Below, piece after piece: positions 27,987 through 37,831 of a stretch of DNA of 64,000 nucleotides. The notes under the pieces were generated by a model, which saw only the letters and a program-made list of their open reading frames with translations, was not told where the DNA came from and did not search any database. The stretch's first letter is position 1; the number at the start of each line of letters is the position of its first letter. Source of the stretch: CAZRKC01 sp964600665 (lineage in GTDB: Bacteria; Bacillota; SLNR01); NCBI GenBank assembly GCA_964600665.1, contig CAZRKC010000009.1:12871-76870 (forward strand), given 5' to 3'. The position numbers and the translations under genes are program-made.

Positions 27987-29303
27987 GTGATATATATATT
28001 GTTTATTTCATTACTAGTGATGTTAGCAGTTAGTTTTTTTATTAATAAGTTTGATTTACTGTCACCTTGGCTAATTTCAATTAGTGTATTTATTATAAGC
28101 TTATTATTCGTTATTTTGAACAAGGACAATTGGGACATTAGCTTATCTCCATATACTGTATTAATAATAATAATCGCGTTACTTTCAATTGGTATTGGTG
28201 AAACAATTGCTCGATTTGTGTTCAGAGATACATCCCCAACATTAATTCCTAAAGCGCACAACAAGATAAAAATTCCTCGATTGTTAAACTTATTAGTATA
28301 TGTGTTTTCGTTAGCGGTGCTTATCTGGTATTACTTAAGAATGCGACAAATTGCAGGAATGGTTGGATACAGTAGCGGACAACAATTATTGATTCAATAT
28401 GCACGGTTAGGAATTTTGCAGTATGGAATTTCTGTTGGACCAGTTCTTGCAATAGCTACGTTTTTACTAAGAGCATTGTCATATGTTTATACCTTTATTT
28501 TTTTATATAACTTCTATATGTTTAAAGAATCAAGGATCAAGAGAGAAGTTTATTATCTACTTCCCTCTATTGTATATCTTGCTCAATACTCTCTATCAGG
28601 GTCAAGAGGGGCTATCATCGAGTATTTCACTTATATAATTATTTTGATTGGCATTTTTTTGATTAAAACTAAAAAAAGCAACATCGAAACCAACAAAAGA
28701 ATAGCTAAATATGCTGTTTTCGGTTTATTAGTGTTTTTTATAGTCTTTATTTTTTTAGGTAATTTAAAAGGGTGGAAAGGTGCTGATATAAAATCACTTT
28801 TATCAATATATACAGGGGGCTCGATATTGGCGTTTGATAATTATCTCAATTTGCCAAAAGTACCTAATGAATATTTTGCAGAAGAGACTCTTGTTGGAGT
28901 AAATAATTTACTGAATAGAATTGGTATTTACGAAAGAGAATTTTCAAGAGTTCTAGATTTTACTGCTATAGATTCAAAAACAACTACAAATATATATACT
29001 TCACTAAGAAGATATATACAAGATTTTGGAGTCTTTGGAATGATTATTGTTCAAGTCTTAATTGGCTTTTTCTTTGGCGCTCTTTATTCCAAAATTAAAA
29101 AAAGCAAGAGATTTAATTATGTTGTAATATTTTACGCAATCATATTCATGAGTATTATTTATCAAAGTATAGATGAGCAATTTTTGACAACATTTTTATC
29201 TACAACTCAGATTTTCACGATTCTATTTACGTATATATTTTATAGGGTCCTAATCAAATCAAAACTAAGAAAAGCACATATCCAAAATTCAAGCGAAACA
29301 TAA
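27987..29303 (+). CDS. Oligosaccharide repeat-unit polymerase (Wzy/O-antigen polymerase-like)
   Basis: This 438-residue integral membrane protein has about 11 to 12 hydrophobic segments and a large loop near residues 265-340. The pair SGSRGAIIEYFTY near the middle and the late YTSLRRYIQDFG are typical of Wzy-type polymerases. These join lipid-linked repeat units on the outer face of the membrane. The start is GTG after a TAGGGGG ribosome site. Sequence alone fits the family weakly, as usual for Wzy. Its position between glycosyltransferases and wzx supports the call. Confidence 0.8.
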   Translation: MIYILFISLLVMLAVSFFINKFDLLSPWLISISVFIISLLFVILNKDNWDISLSPYTVLIIIIALLSIGIGETIARFVFRDTSPTLIPKAHNKIKIPRLLNLLVYVFSLAVLIWYYLRMRQIAGMVGYSSGQQLLIQYARLGILQYGISVGPVLAIATFLLRALSYVYTFIFLYNFYMFKESRIKREVYYLLPSIVYLAQYSLSGSRGAIIEYFTYIIILIGIFLIKTKKSNIETNKRIAKYAVFGLLVFFIVFIFLGNLKGWKGADIKSLLSIYTGGSILAFDNYLNLPKVPNEYFAEETLVGVNNLLNRIGIYEREFSRVLDFTAIDSKTTTNIYTSLRRYIQDFGVFGMIIVQVLIGFFFGALYSKIKKSKRFNYVVIFYAIIFMSIIYQSIDEQFLTTFLSTTQIFTILFTYIFYRVLIKSKLRKAHIQNSSET

Positions 29304-29330
29304 TAATAAGAGTTTGAAAGGAGACAAGCA

Positions 29331-30215
29331 ATGAAAGGAATAATATTAGCTGGAGGATCTGGTACTCGCCTGTATCCTTTAACAATGGTAACGAGTAAAC
29401 AGTTGTTGCCTGTATACGATAAACCAATGATATATTACCCGCTTTCAGTACTAATGTTGGCGGGTATCAAGGATATCTTAATTATTTCAACACCACATGA
29501 TTTACCAAATTTTGAGAAGCTCCTTGGTGATGGCAGTGAATTTGGTATAAACTTATCATATGCGGAACAACCATCTCCAGATGGTTTAGCCCAGGCATTT
29601 ATTATTGGAACAGACTTTATTGGTGACGATAATGTGGCGATGATTCTTGGAGATAACATCTATTATGGGAATGGATTCACCCCAATTTTAAAAGAGGCAG
29701 CAGAAAACGCACAAAATGGGAAAGCTACAATATTTGGATATTATGTACATGATCCTGAGCGATTTGGAATAGTTGAGTTTGATGAAGATGGAAAGGTAAT
29801 TTCTGTAGAAGAGAAACCTAAGAATCCAAAGTCAAATTATTGTATTACCGGACTTTATTTTTATGATAATAGAGTTGTTGATTTTGCTAAGAAAGTTAAA
29901 CCTTCTTCAAGAGGAGAGCTAGAAATCACTGACTTAAACAGAATGTATCTTGAAGATGGAACCCTCAATGTAAAATTGCTCGGTAGGGGTTATGCATGGC
30001 TCGATACTGGTACAATGGATAGCCTTGTTGAAGCTGCTGAATTTGTACAAATGATAGAGAAGAGGCAGAGTATAAAGATTTCTGCACTTGAGGAAATTGC
30101 ATATCATAACAATTGGATTGATAGACAGACACTTTTAGCCTCAGCTGAAAAATATGGAAAATCACCATATGGAGAACATCTTAAGAAGGTTGCAGAAGGA
30201 AAAATTAGATATTAA
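29331..30215 (+). CDS. rmlA: Glucose-1-phosphate thymidylyltransferase
   Basis: This 294-residue enzyme has the signature GIILAGGSGTRLYPLTMVTSKQLLPVYDKPMIYYPLS. It also has EQPSPDGLAQAF, GDNIYYG, and GYAWLDTGTMDSLVEA. It makes dTDP-glucose from dTTP and glucose-1-phosphate, the first step of dTDP-L-rhamnose synthesis. AAAGGAGAC lies ahead of the ATG. It is followed 13 bases later by the fused rmlC-rmlD gene. Confidence 0.96.
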   Translation: MKGIILAGGSGTRLYPLTMVTSKQLLPVYDKPMIYYPLSVLMLAGIKDILIISTPHDLPNFEKLLGDGSEFGINLSYAEQPSPDGLAQAFIIGTDFIGDDNVAMILGDNIYYGNGFTPILKEAAENAQNGKATIFGYYVHDPERFGIVEFDEDGKVISVEEKPKNPKSNYCITGLYFYDNRVVDFAKKVKPSSRGELEITDLNRMYLEDGTLNVKLLGRGYAWLDTGTMDSLVEAAEFVQMIEKRQSIKISALEEIAYHNNWIDRQTLLASAEKYGKSPYGEHLKKVAEGKIRY

Positions 30216-30228
30216 GTGAGGGAACTCA

Positions 30229-31614
30229 ATGAATATTATAAAAACAGAGATTGAAGATTTATTGATATTAGAACCGAGAGTTTTTGGAGATCATCGGGGA
30301 TGGTTTACAGAGACATATTCCAAAGCCAAGTTTCAAGAATTGGGGATTAATATTGAGTTTGTACAGGATAATCATTCAATGTCAGCACAAAAAGGGACAT
30401 TAAGAGGATTGCATTTTCAGACAAATCCTAAAGCACAATCAAAGTTAGTGAGATGTACAAAAGGGAAAATTTTAGATGTTGCCGTTGATTTAAGAAAAGG
30501 GTCATCTACATATAAACAATGGGTAGGAGTTGAGTTGTCTGAGGGAAATAAAAAACAACTTCTGATTCCGAAAGGATTTGCACATGGTTTTTTAACTTTA
30601 ACTGATGATGTAGAGGTCCAATACAAAGTTGATGAATACTATGCACCAGAGTGCGATAGAAGCATTCGGTTTAATGATTCTGAGATTGGAGTAAATTGGG
30701 GGATTGAGGACCCAATACTTTCAGAAAAAGATTTGAACGCACCATTACTTAAAGATAGTGACGTAGATTTCAGCCTGAAATTTATGGTTACAGGAGTAAA
30801 TGGTCAACTTGGTCATGATGTAGTTTTAATATTGAAAGAATTAAATATTGATGTTGTTGCTCCTGAAAGAGATGAATTTGACCTAACAAACAGAGAGCAA
30901 ATTCAGAAATACATTTTAAAAGAAAAACCGGATGTAATTATTCATTGCGCTGCATATACTGCAGTTGATAAGGCAGAAGATGAAAAAGATTTATGTTATG
31001 TTGTGAATGTTGAAGGGACAAGGGCTATCGCTGAAATTGCCAAACAGATTAAAGCAAAGCTAATTTATGTAAGTACAGATTATGTGTTTGATGGATTAGG
31101 AAAAGAGCCTCATTTTGAAAATAAAGAAACTAAACCTGTTAATTATTACGGCTACACAAAAGAACAAGGTGAAATAATCATCAGAGAGTTACTAGATAAA
31201 TATTTTATCGTCAGAACGTCTTGGGTGTACGGCTCAAACGGGAATAATTTTGTAAAGACAATGCTTAAATTAGCAGAAACAAGAAGTGAAATCAGCGTAG
31301 TTAGTGACCAAATTGGTGCGCCTACATATGCGAAAGACCTAGCTGAATTTATAGTAAATTTGGTTAAGACCAATCAGTACGGAATTTATCATGGAGTTAA
31401 TGAAGGCTACTGTAGCTGGTATGAGTTTGCAAAAACAATCTTTGAAAAATCAGGGATTGAGATAAATATAAGTCCTATTTCTACAAAAGAATATCCAACA
31501 AAAGCTGCGAGGCCATTGAATTCTAGATTATTAAAGGGAAACACTGATAAGGCGGGAATTAAAAGATTACCTCATTGGGAGGATGCACTTAGCAGATTTA
31601 TTGACGAGCTTTAA
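30229..31614 (+). CDS. Fused dTDP-4-dehydrorhamnose 3,5-epimerase and reductase (RmlC-RmlD)
   Basis: This 461-residue protein joins two normally separate enzymes. Residues 1 to about 183 are an RmlC cupin (DHRGWFTETYSKAKF, QDNHSMSAQKGTLRGLHFQ, IPKGFAHGFLTL). From about residue 184 an RmlD reductase begins (FMVTGVNGQLGHDV) and continues with HCAAYTAVDKAEDE, YVSTDYVFDG, and YYGYTKEQGE as the YxxxK site. Both halves keep their key residues and appear active, giving the last two steps of dTDP-L-rhamnose synthesis in one polypeptide. No frameshift is needed to join them. Confidence 0.95.
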   Translation: MNIIKTEIEDLLILEPRVFGDHRGWFTETYSKAKFQELGINIEFVQDNHSMSAQKGTLRGLHFQTNPKAQSKLVRCTKGKILDVAVDLRKGSSTYKQWVGVELSEGNKKQLLIPKGFAHGFLTLTDDVEVQYKVDEYYAPECDRSIRFNDSEIGVNWGIEDPILSEKDLNAPLLKDSDVDFSLKFMVTGVNGQLGHDVVLILKELNIDVVAPERDEFDLTNREQIQKYILKEKPDVIIHCAAYTAVDKAEDEKDLCYVVNVEGTRAIAEIAKQIKAKLIYVSTDYVFDGLGKEPHFENKETKPVNYYGYTKEQGEIIIRELLDKYFIVRTSWVYGSNGNNFVKTMLKLAETRSEISVVSDQIGAPTYAKDLAEFIVNLVKTNQYGIYHGVNEGYCSWYEFAKTIFEKSGIEINISPISTKEYPTKAARPLNSRLLKGNTDKAGIKRLPHWEDALSRFIDEL

Positions 31615-31638
31615 TGCTAGATAAACGAGGTTGATATT

Positions 31639-33057
31639 TTGAATCTAAAAGCTATGAGTCTTATAAAAAACATGTCATATACAATTTCATCAAACTTTAT
31701 ATCGTTAATTATATCAACTTTGGTAGTTTTAATTGTACCTAAACTCATAGGGGTTGAAGAGTATGGTTATTGGCAACTCTATATTTTTTACACTTCCTAT
31801 GTTGGTTTTTTGCATTTTGGTTGGAATGACGGTATTTATTTAAGATTTGGCGGAGAGGAATACAAGAATTTAGATAAGAGACTATTTTATTCTCAATTTA
31901 TTGAGTTATTTGTTAGTCAACTTTTTATAGCAATATTAATTTGGTTAGGATCCTTTTTTCTTGTTGGGGACTTTAACCGAGGATTTATTCTACAAATGGT
32001 TGCTCTAGCAATGATTTTAGTAAATACTAGATTAATGTTTTTTTATATCCTACAAGCAACAAATAGAATAAAAGAATTTGCAAGACTAACCATGTTGGAT
32101 AGAATTGTCTATATTCTTTTAATAGTAATTTTCTTGCTATTTGGGGTTAGAGATTTCAAGCTACTGATAATTGCTGATTTAGTTGGTAAGTTTATCTCAT
32201 TATTTTTCACTGCACTTTCATGTAAAGACATAGTATTCAGAAGAATAAATACATTTTATCTTACGATTTCTGAATCGATTACGAATATCAGTGTAGGTAT
32301 TAAGCTTATGTTTGCAAATATTGCAAGCATGCTCATAATAGGAATTGTAAGATTTGGAATCGAACGTGCTTGGGATGTTGCCACTTTCGGGAAAGTTTCA
32401 TTAACTTTAAGTATTTCCAACATGATGATGATTTTTATTAATGCAGTTGGAATTATTATGTTTCCAATTCTAAGACGGACGAATCAAGATAAATTAGCAA
32501 ACATTTATTCAACGATGAGAGACTTCTTAATGGTAATACTGTTAGGTTTCTTAATAATATATTACCCTCTAAAAACGATTATGGCAGCTTGGCTTCCTCA
32601 GTACGCAGAAAGTTTACTATATATGTCATTAGTTTTTCCTATGTTTATATATGAAGGGAAGATGGCATTATTAATAAACACTTACTTAAAGACGTTAAGA
32701 CGTGAAAAGGTCATGCTGAAAATAAATTTGATTTCTATGTTGTTGAGTTTAGTTATGACTTACATTACCACCCAATTATTTGTGAATTTAGATGTGGCTA
32801 TTTTAAATATCGTAATTCTGTTAGCTATAAGGTCAGCATTTGCAGAAAGCTATTTAGCAAAAGAATTGAACATTAAAGTTAAGAAAGATATTGTATTAGA
32901 GGTATTGTTGACCATCGTATTTATCCTAACAGGGTGGTTTGTGAATTCATGGATGACAATGCTTATTTATGGGATGACTTATCTAATTTATATATTGATC
33001 AAAAGAAAAGACATAATGGGAACCATTCATATTATTAAATCACTTATGAAAGCTTAG
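31639..33057 (+). CDS. Lipid-linked oligosaccharide flippase (Wzx, MOP superfamily)
   Basis: This 472-residue integral membrane protein has about 12 to 14 hydrophobic helices. It starts NMSYTISSNFISLIISTLVVLIVPKLIGVEEYGYWQLYIFYTSY, typical of polysaccharide-biosynthesis flippases. It moves the completed repeat unit across the membrane for the polymerase. I place the start at the TTG at 31639, 4 bases past a weak GAGGTTGAT. A later ATG would lose the conserved entry segment. It lies between the rmlCD and rmlB genes. Confidence 0.88.
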   Translation: MNLKAMSLIKNMSYTISSNFISLIISTLVVLIVPKLIGVEEYGYWQLYIFYTSYVGFLHFGWNDGIYLRFGGEEYKNLDKRLFYSQFIELFVSQLFIAILIWLGSFFLVGDFNRGFILQMVALAMILVNTRLMFFYILQATNRIKEFARLTMLDRIVYILLIVIFLLFGVRDFKLLIIADLVGKFISLFFTALSCKDIVFRRINTFYLTISESITNISVGIKLMFANIASMLIIGIVRFGIERAWDVATFGKVSLTLSISNMMMIFINAVGIIMFPILRRTNQDKLANIYSTMRDFLMVILLGFLIIYYPLKTIMAAWLPQYAESLLYMSLVFPMFIYEGKMALLINTYLKTLRREKVMLKINLISMLLSLVMTYITTQLFVNLDVAILNIVILLAIRSAFAESYLAKELNIKVKKDIVLEVLLTIVFILTGWFVNSWMTMLIYGMTYLIYILIKRKDIMGTIHIIKSLMKA

Positions 33058-33070
33058 GAGGATTAAGAAA

Positions 33071-34126
33071 ATGAAAACAATTTTAGTAACAGGTGGTGCA
33101 GGATTCATTGGAAGCAATTTTGTAAAACTAATGCTTGAAAAGCATCCGGAATACAAAATTATCAATATTGACGCCCTTACATATGCAGGGAATCTAGAGA
33201 ACCTCAAAGAAATCGATGCCAATCCTAATTATGAGTTCAATAAAGTTGACATCAGAGATAAAGGAAAAATTGATGAGATTTTTAAGAATAACGATATCGC
33301 TTCGGTCGTAAACTTTGCTGCAGAATCTCATGTGGACAGAAGCATCGAAGAACCAGAAGTATTCTTAACTACGAATATTATTGGCACTCAAGTGCTCTTA
33401 GATACAGCTAAGAAATATTGGAAAGTGAATCCAAATGATAAGTATTGCAAGGAGTACAAGTCTGGAGTAAAGTTTCTTCAAGTTTCAACTGATGAAGTCT
33501 ATGGTGCACTTGGCGAAACGGGTATGTTTGTTGAAACAATGCCACTGATGCCAAACAGCCCTTATTCAGCGTCTAAAGCAAGTGCTGACATGATTGTTAG
33601 AGCCTATAGTGAGACATTTGGAATGCCGGTCAATATCACAAGATGTAGCAATAACTATGGTCCGTATCAATTTCCTGAAAAACTTATACCTTTAATGATC
33701 AACAATGGTCTTAAAGAAAAAGACCTCCCAGTTTATGGAGATGGGATGCAAGTCAGAGATTGGCTTCACGTTTCTGATCACTGCTCTGCAATTGAAACTG
33801 TTCTGCATAAAGGTAAAGATGGAGAAGTTTATAACATTGGTGGGAACAATGAAAAAGCTAATATTGAAATTGTAAAACTGATCATTAGTACTCTTGGTAA
33901 ATCGGAAGATTTGATTAAATATGTAAAAGATCGTCCAGGCCATGATAGAAGATATGCAATTGACAATACCAAGATTACAACAGAGCTAGGTTGGGAGCCT
34001 ATATATACATTTGAACAAGGAATGAAAGAGACAATCCAATGGTATCTTGAGAATACTGAGTGGATCGAGAACATCATTTCCGGTGATTATGCTAACTATT
34101 ATGATAAGATGTACTCTGCAGTATAA
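33071..34126 (+). CDS. rmlB: dTDP-glucose 4,6-dehydratase
   Basis: This 351-residue extended SDR has ILVTGGAGFIGSNFVKLML. NFAAESHVDRSIEEP, QVSTDEVYGAL and the catalytic SPYSASKASADMIVRAY follow, and RPGHDRRYAID is present near the C-terminus. These are diagnostic of RmlB. It completes the dTDP-L-rhamnose pathway with rmlA and the rmlC-rmlD fusion. AGGAGG precedes the ATG. Confidence 0.96.
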   Translation: MKTILVTGGAGFIGSNFVKLMLEKHPEYKIINIDALTYAGNLENLKEIDANPNYEFNKVDIRDKGKIDEIFKNNDIASVVNFAAESHVDRSIEEPEVFLTTNIIGTQVLLDTAKKYWKVNPNDKYCKEYKSGVKFLQVSTDEVYGALGETGMFVETMPLMPNSPYSASKASADMIVRAYSETFGMPVNITRCSNNYGPYQFPEKLIPLMINNGLKEKDLPVYGDGMQVRDWLHVSDHCSAIETVLHKGKDGEVYNIGGNNEKANIEIVKLIISTLGKSEDLIKYVKDRPGHDRRYAIDNTKITTELGWEPIYTFEQGMKETIQWYLENTEWIENIISGDYANYYDKMYSAV

Positions 34127-34759
34127 CAATCAAGAATATGGATACATCGAAAGCGAGGTGACCACAACCAATGAACATATTAGTAACTGGAGGCCTAGGC
34201 TTTATCGGCAGTCATACGATAATAGAACTCATAAAAAATAACCATGAAGTAATCATTGTTGACAATCTTATCAATTCAAAGATTGAAGTGCTGGACAAGC
34301 TATCTACCATAACAGGCATCAAACCATCTTTCTATCAGATTGATGTGACGGATGAAGCGGAGGTAGAAGAAATCTTCTCATCTCACAAAATCCGATGGTG
34401 TGATTCACTTCGCAGGCCTTAAAGCTGTAGGAGAGTCTGTTTCCAACCCACTTGAGTACTATTATAATAATCTGGTAAGCACGATGATACTCAGCAAGAT
34501 GTGTGTGAAGTATGGAGTTCAGAAGTTTGTCTTCAGTTCATCTGCAACAGTGTATGGTGATCAGCCATCTCCACTTAAAGAAGATATGGAATTGAAAAAG
34601 ACTACCAATCCGTATGGTGAGACAAAAGCCATGAGTGAGCGGATCCTGACAGATACAGCTTATGCTAATATTGGATTTGCAGTTAGTCTATTAAGATACT
34701 TTAACCCAGTAGGTGCTCATGTGGCTATTCTCCTCAATTCAGACCGGCGTTCCTGTAAC

Positions 34760-34835
34760 ATCCGGCCACCAATTCTCGAAATATCCGGACACCGTTCCTG
34801 CGATATCCGGCCAGCATTCTTATCTTATCCGGCCA
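34760..34835. repeat. Left subterminal transposase-binding repeats of the IS
   Basis: Four copies of ATCCGGCCA (one reads ATCCGGACA) begin at 34760, 34783, 34805 and 34827. Multiple subterminal repeats like these are the transposase-binding sites of IS21-type elements. The inverted set lies at the other end. Confidence 0.8.
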
Positions 34836-34870
34836 AAGGCCGGCACCTCATGCATGGAGTTTAACATAGA

Positions 34871-35629
34871 TTATTCTCTTGCGCTACCGCCTCCTTCATT
34901 TTGGGGAGTATGAGGTCTTAAGCTTGGCCCTTTGAGTTCTATTCGGTAAGCATTGTTAACCAATCTGTCCAATACGGCATCTGCAATTGTGGCATCTTCA
35001 AACATGCTATGCCATTTTGCCACCGGTAGTTGGGCAGAGATTGCTATAGACTTTCTGTCATGTCGATCATCGACAACTTCCAATAGATCACGGCAAGAGC
35101 TGGGGTCAAGGGATGACATGCCAAAATCATCGAGGATGAGCAAATCAGGTTTTTTTAGATCATTGAGTAGTCTGCCGTAGGAACCATTGCCTCGGCCAAT
35201 AGCCAAATCAGTCAGTATTCTGTTTACCCTATAAGAACGAACCTTCAAACTCTTTCTACAAGCAGCATTGCCAAAGGCACTAACCAGATAGGTTTTACCG
35301 GTACCGGTAGCTCCTGTGATTATGAGATTCTTACCCTCTTTAATCCAGGTACAATCAGCGAGTCTGGCAATGTTCGTTCTATCGAGATTTCTCTTGGAAT
35401 CATAGTTGATATTTTCAAGATTGGCGGATGGTTCACGCAGGTTTGCTTCCCTGAGGAATCTCTGTAATCGGTTGTTTGCCTTGGCCAACCATTCAGCGTC
35501 TACCAGCATTGCCAGACGTTCATCAAAGGAAAGAGCTGTATTTGCAGATAGCTCGGTCTGCCGTCGGTATTCCTGTTCCATAGCCCGCAGTTTCATACCA
35601 TTAAGTTTATCTAAGGTTTGACTAATCAT
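34871..35629 (-). CDS. istB: IS21-family helper ATPase IstB
   Basis: This 252-residue AAA+ ATPase has Walker A in ITGATGTGKTYLVSAFG and Walker B in LLILDDFG, and ISAQLPVAKWH lies beyond. The N-terminal QTLDKLNGMKLRAMEQEY is the usual IstB entry. IstB forms a clamp on target DNA and directs the transposase. It lies 15 bases downstream of istA in the same orientation. Confidence 0.95.
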   Translation of the reverse strand: MISQTLDKLNGMKLRAMEQEYRRQTELSANTALSFDERLAMLVDAEWLAKANNRLQRFLREANLREPSANLENINYDSKRNLDRTNIARLADCTWIKEGKNLIITGATGTGKTYLVSAFGNAACRKSLKVRSYRVNRILTDLAIGRGNGSYGRLLNDLKKPDLLILDDFGMSSLDPSSCRDLLEVVDDRHDRKSIAISAQLPVAKWHSMFEDATIADAVLDRLVNNAYRIELKGPSLRPHTPQNEGGGSARE

Positions 35630-35644
35630 TGCTTATCCACCCCC

Positions 35645-37189
35645 CTATACATAGGCTTCTGCGCCGCGTAGATTTTCATGTAGGGGTGTAGGTTGGTCCG
35701 TCTTAGAAAGAGAAACTTTGTCCTGACCATTTTTAAGTATTGTGGTTATGGTTGAGTAACTGCAGGATTTCATGGTTATGGCTTTTGCACAGGCAGCTTC
35801 GAGCCGTTCATTGCCATATTTCTTAGAATACTGTAATATCCCCATGCAAGAGCGATAAGCCTGTTCTTCAACAATCTGCGAAGATAACAAATGGTCTATA
35901 GCAGTATTGGTTTGCTCACCAATGTTCTTGGCCCACATACGGTATTGAGTGCCGTCAAAACGATTGGCATGGTATTGATGGTGGTGATGCGACGGCATAT
36001 GGCCGATATTTGTTACATATCTTGATCCTGTATAACGCCTTTGATGCAGTGCCACACGCTCTCTATTACCGTTAATAATCTCTATGGTTGTTGCAGTGGC
36101 TCTGATGGTCACCAACTGTTTATACAAGCCATGGGGTACCGAATAATGAAAATCATCGTATTCTACATGGTAGTTTGCCGGGGTTCTGCGTACGATGTAA
36201 TCTGAGTACTCGTATTGCGTATATGGCAAAGGTCGTAGCGCCGGTTTGTCCAATTTCTCAAATACACTTTGCCTGCTGCCTTTGCGCTTTTGGTAGGGCC
36301 TTTTGGTCAGTTCTTTTACACGATATTGTATTTCGGTATTCAGAGCAGCGAAACTAAAGAAACGTTTGCCCCGCAGCCATTCTAAAAGCCAGGTTTCCAG
36401 CCAGCCCACACTGCTCTCAACTGGGGCTTTATCTTGAGGCTCCCGGACTCTAGCCGGCAATATGGCCACTTCATAGTGCTGGGCAAAATCCCAGTAAGAA
36501 TGATTTATAGCCGGATTATAGTAGTTTGGTTTGGTTGTTGCAGTCTTACAATTATCCGGTACAATTACCCGGGGAATACCCCCTAGATATCTGAGGGCAT
36601 TAACATGAGCCAATAGCCATTTATCTAGTTTCTCATCGGGGAATGCTTCTACATACGGGTATGAGCTATCGCCCAGGGTTGCTACAAAGAAATGGGCTGT
36701 GAGGATTTCTCCTGTGGAACTGTCTACTACACATTTCAGGGTGTCGCCCATCCAGTCTACAAACAATTCTTTGCCCGGTTCACGATTCTGAATCATAATG
36801 ACGTTTTTGCCGGTCTCGTTTTTCCAGTGAAGGTAACGTTTACAAAAACGGCTATAGCTTAGACCTTCGATATTCTCTAACTTGTACTCTTCCCAGATAT
36901 ATTGTAGATTGAGACGTCTGTTAGCCTGCAACCGTTCATGAATCATACGCCAATCCGGGTCTTTTTTAATGGATCGCCCAAAGCTATCAGGATAGAGCAT
37001 CATCTTGATTTCTTCATTAGTCATTTTTGCTGCTGCTTCGTAGTGGAGTTTACAATTCTGGCAACGCTTCTGTATTTCTCCCACAGTGGATTTACTACAT
37101 TTGATACTTTGAGCAATTTCTCGTTGAGAATATCCTTGCTCTTTCAGCCTTAATATTTCTATGATTTTCACTGGTTCTTCGCACCTCAT
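35645..37189 (-). CDS. istA: IS21-family transposase IstA
   Basis: This 514-residue DDE transposase has an N-terminal helix-turn-helix (LKEQGYSQREIAQSIKCSKSTV) and an integrase core with the first aspartate in ELFVDWMGDT, the second in VIVPDNCKTA and the glutamate in DKAPVESSVGWLE. A C-terminal Mu-type region follows. The ATG at 37189 follows GGGAGGAAGAAA, so I prefer it to an in-frame GTG at 37207. It cuts and joins the element ends together with IstB. Confidence 0.95.
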   Translation of the reverse strand: MRCEEPVKIIEILRLKEQGYSQREIAQSIKCSKSTVGEIQKRCQNCKLHYEAAAKMTNEEIKMMLYPDSFGRSIKKDPDWRMIHERLQANRRLNLQYIWEEYKLENIEGLSYSRFCKRYLHWKNETGKNVIMIQNREPGKELFVDWMGDTLKCVVDSSTGEILTAHFFVATLGDSSYPYVEAFPDEKLDKWLLAHVNALRYLGGIPRVIVPDNCKTATTKPNYYNPAINHSYWDFAQHYEVAILPARVREPQDKAPVESSVGWLETWLLEWLRGKRFFSFAALNTEIQYRVKELTKRPYQKRKGSRQSVFEKLDKPALRPLPYTQYEYSDYIVRRTPANYHVEYDDFHYSVPHGLYKQLVTIRATATTIEIINGNRERVALHQRRYTGSRYVTNIGHMPSHHHHQYHANRFDGTQYRMWAKNIGEQTNTAIDHLLSSQIVEEQAYRSCMGILQYSKKYGNERLEAACAKAITMKSCSYSTITTILKNGQDKVSLSKTDQPTPLHENLRGAEAYV

Positions 37190-37254
37190 TTTCTTCCTCC
37201 CATACACGTATTAACTACATTGTACAGGATTAATTTGTTGAGGTGCCGGTTTCC

Positions 37255-37329
37255 TGGCCGGATACTGCAAGAACAGTGGCCGGATGTGATAGGAACACTG
37301 CCCGGATGTCACAGGATTGCTGGCCGGAT
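37255..37329. repeat. Right subterminal transposase-binding repeats of the IS
   Basis: Four copies of TGGCCGGAT (one reads TGCCCGGAT) begin at 37255, 37277, 37299 and 37321, exactly 22 bp apart. They are the inverse complement of the left-end set. Confidence 0.8.
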
Positions 37330-37831
37330 GCCGCAGGAATACTCATCATGAGAGTGGATTAATTGGGGAAGCTCCTAATGGTATACCAAACAATCTCATG
37401 CCGTTCGTGACGAAGGTTGCTAAGGGTCAATTAGAGAAGCTTAACGTGTTTGGAAATGATTATGATACTAGTGACGGGACTGGTGTCCGAGATTATATCC
37501 ATGTGGTCGATCTAGCCAAGGGCCATGTGAAAGCTATCGAAAACCTTAATGATGGTGTTAACATCTATAACTTGGGAACTGGACGCGGCACTTCCGTATT
37601 AGAACTTGTGAATGCCTTTATGAAGGTCAATGATATTGATGTGCCATATGAAATTGTAGGAAGACGTCCGGGCGATATTGCGACCTGCTTTGCCGATGCC
37701 AGTAAAGCCGAGCAGGAGCTAGGCTGGAAACCAGAGTTGACTATAGAAGATATGGTTCGAGATGATTGGAAATTTGAACAGGAGAATATCTAAGCAGAGA
37801 TTGGTTGTTTTTTTGAAGGGGTAGGGGAGCT

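Larger units (their letters stand above)
34722..37345 (-). mobile_element. IS21-family insertion sequence, about 2.6 kb
   Basis: The element is flanked by a 5-bp target duplication, TCATG at 34717-34721 and 37346-37350. Removing it and one copy restores the galE reading. The ends start TG and finish CA, with short inverted similarity (TGGCTATTC against TGAGTATTC). Inside each end lie four copies of a 9-bp motif at a 22-bp period, in opposite orientations. Both transposition genes are intact and read leftward, so the element looks recent and possibly active. Confidence 0.93.
34171..37793 (+). pseudogene. galE: UDP-glucose 4-epimerase gene broken by a frameshift and an IS21-family insertion
   Basis: Three pieces make one GalE. 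Piece 1 (34171 to about 34392) starts ILVTGGLGFIGSHTIIELI and ends in SHKI, where one extra C shifts the frame. Piece 2 (about 34393-34721) continues GVIHFAGLKAVGESV and carries the catalytic TTNPYGETKAMSE to RYFNPVGAH. Piece 3 (37346-37793) resumes ESGLIGEAPNGIPNNLMPF and runs to the normal C-terminus. The element sits between the codons for H and E. GalE would interconvert UDP-glucose and UDP-galactose. Either lesion alone should abolish the full-length protein, so another epimerase (perhaps the one at 21661) must do any needed work. Confidence 0.93.

Noticed and set aside
34713..34913. Short open frames across the IS left end
   Set aside because: They are read-through of galE piece 2 into the IS terminal repeats, not genes.
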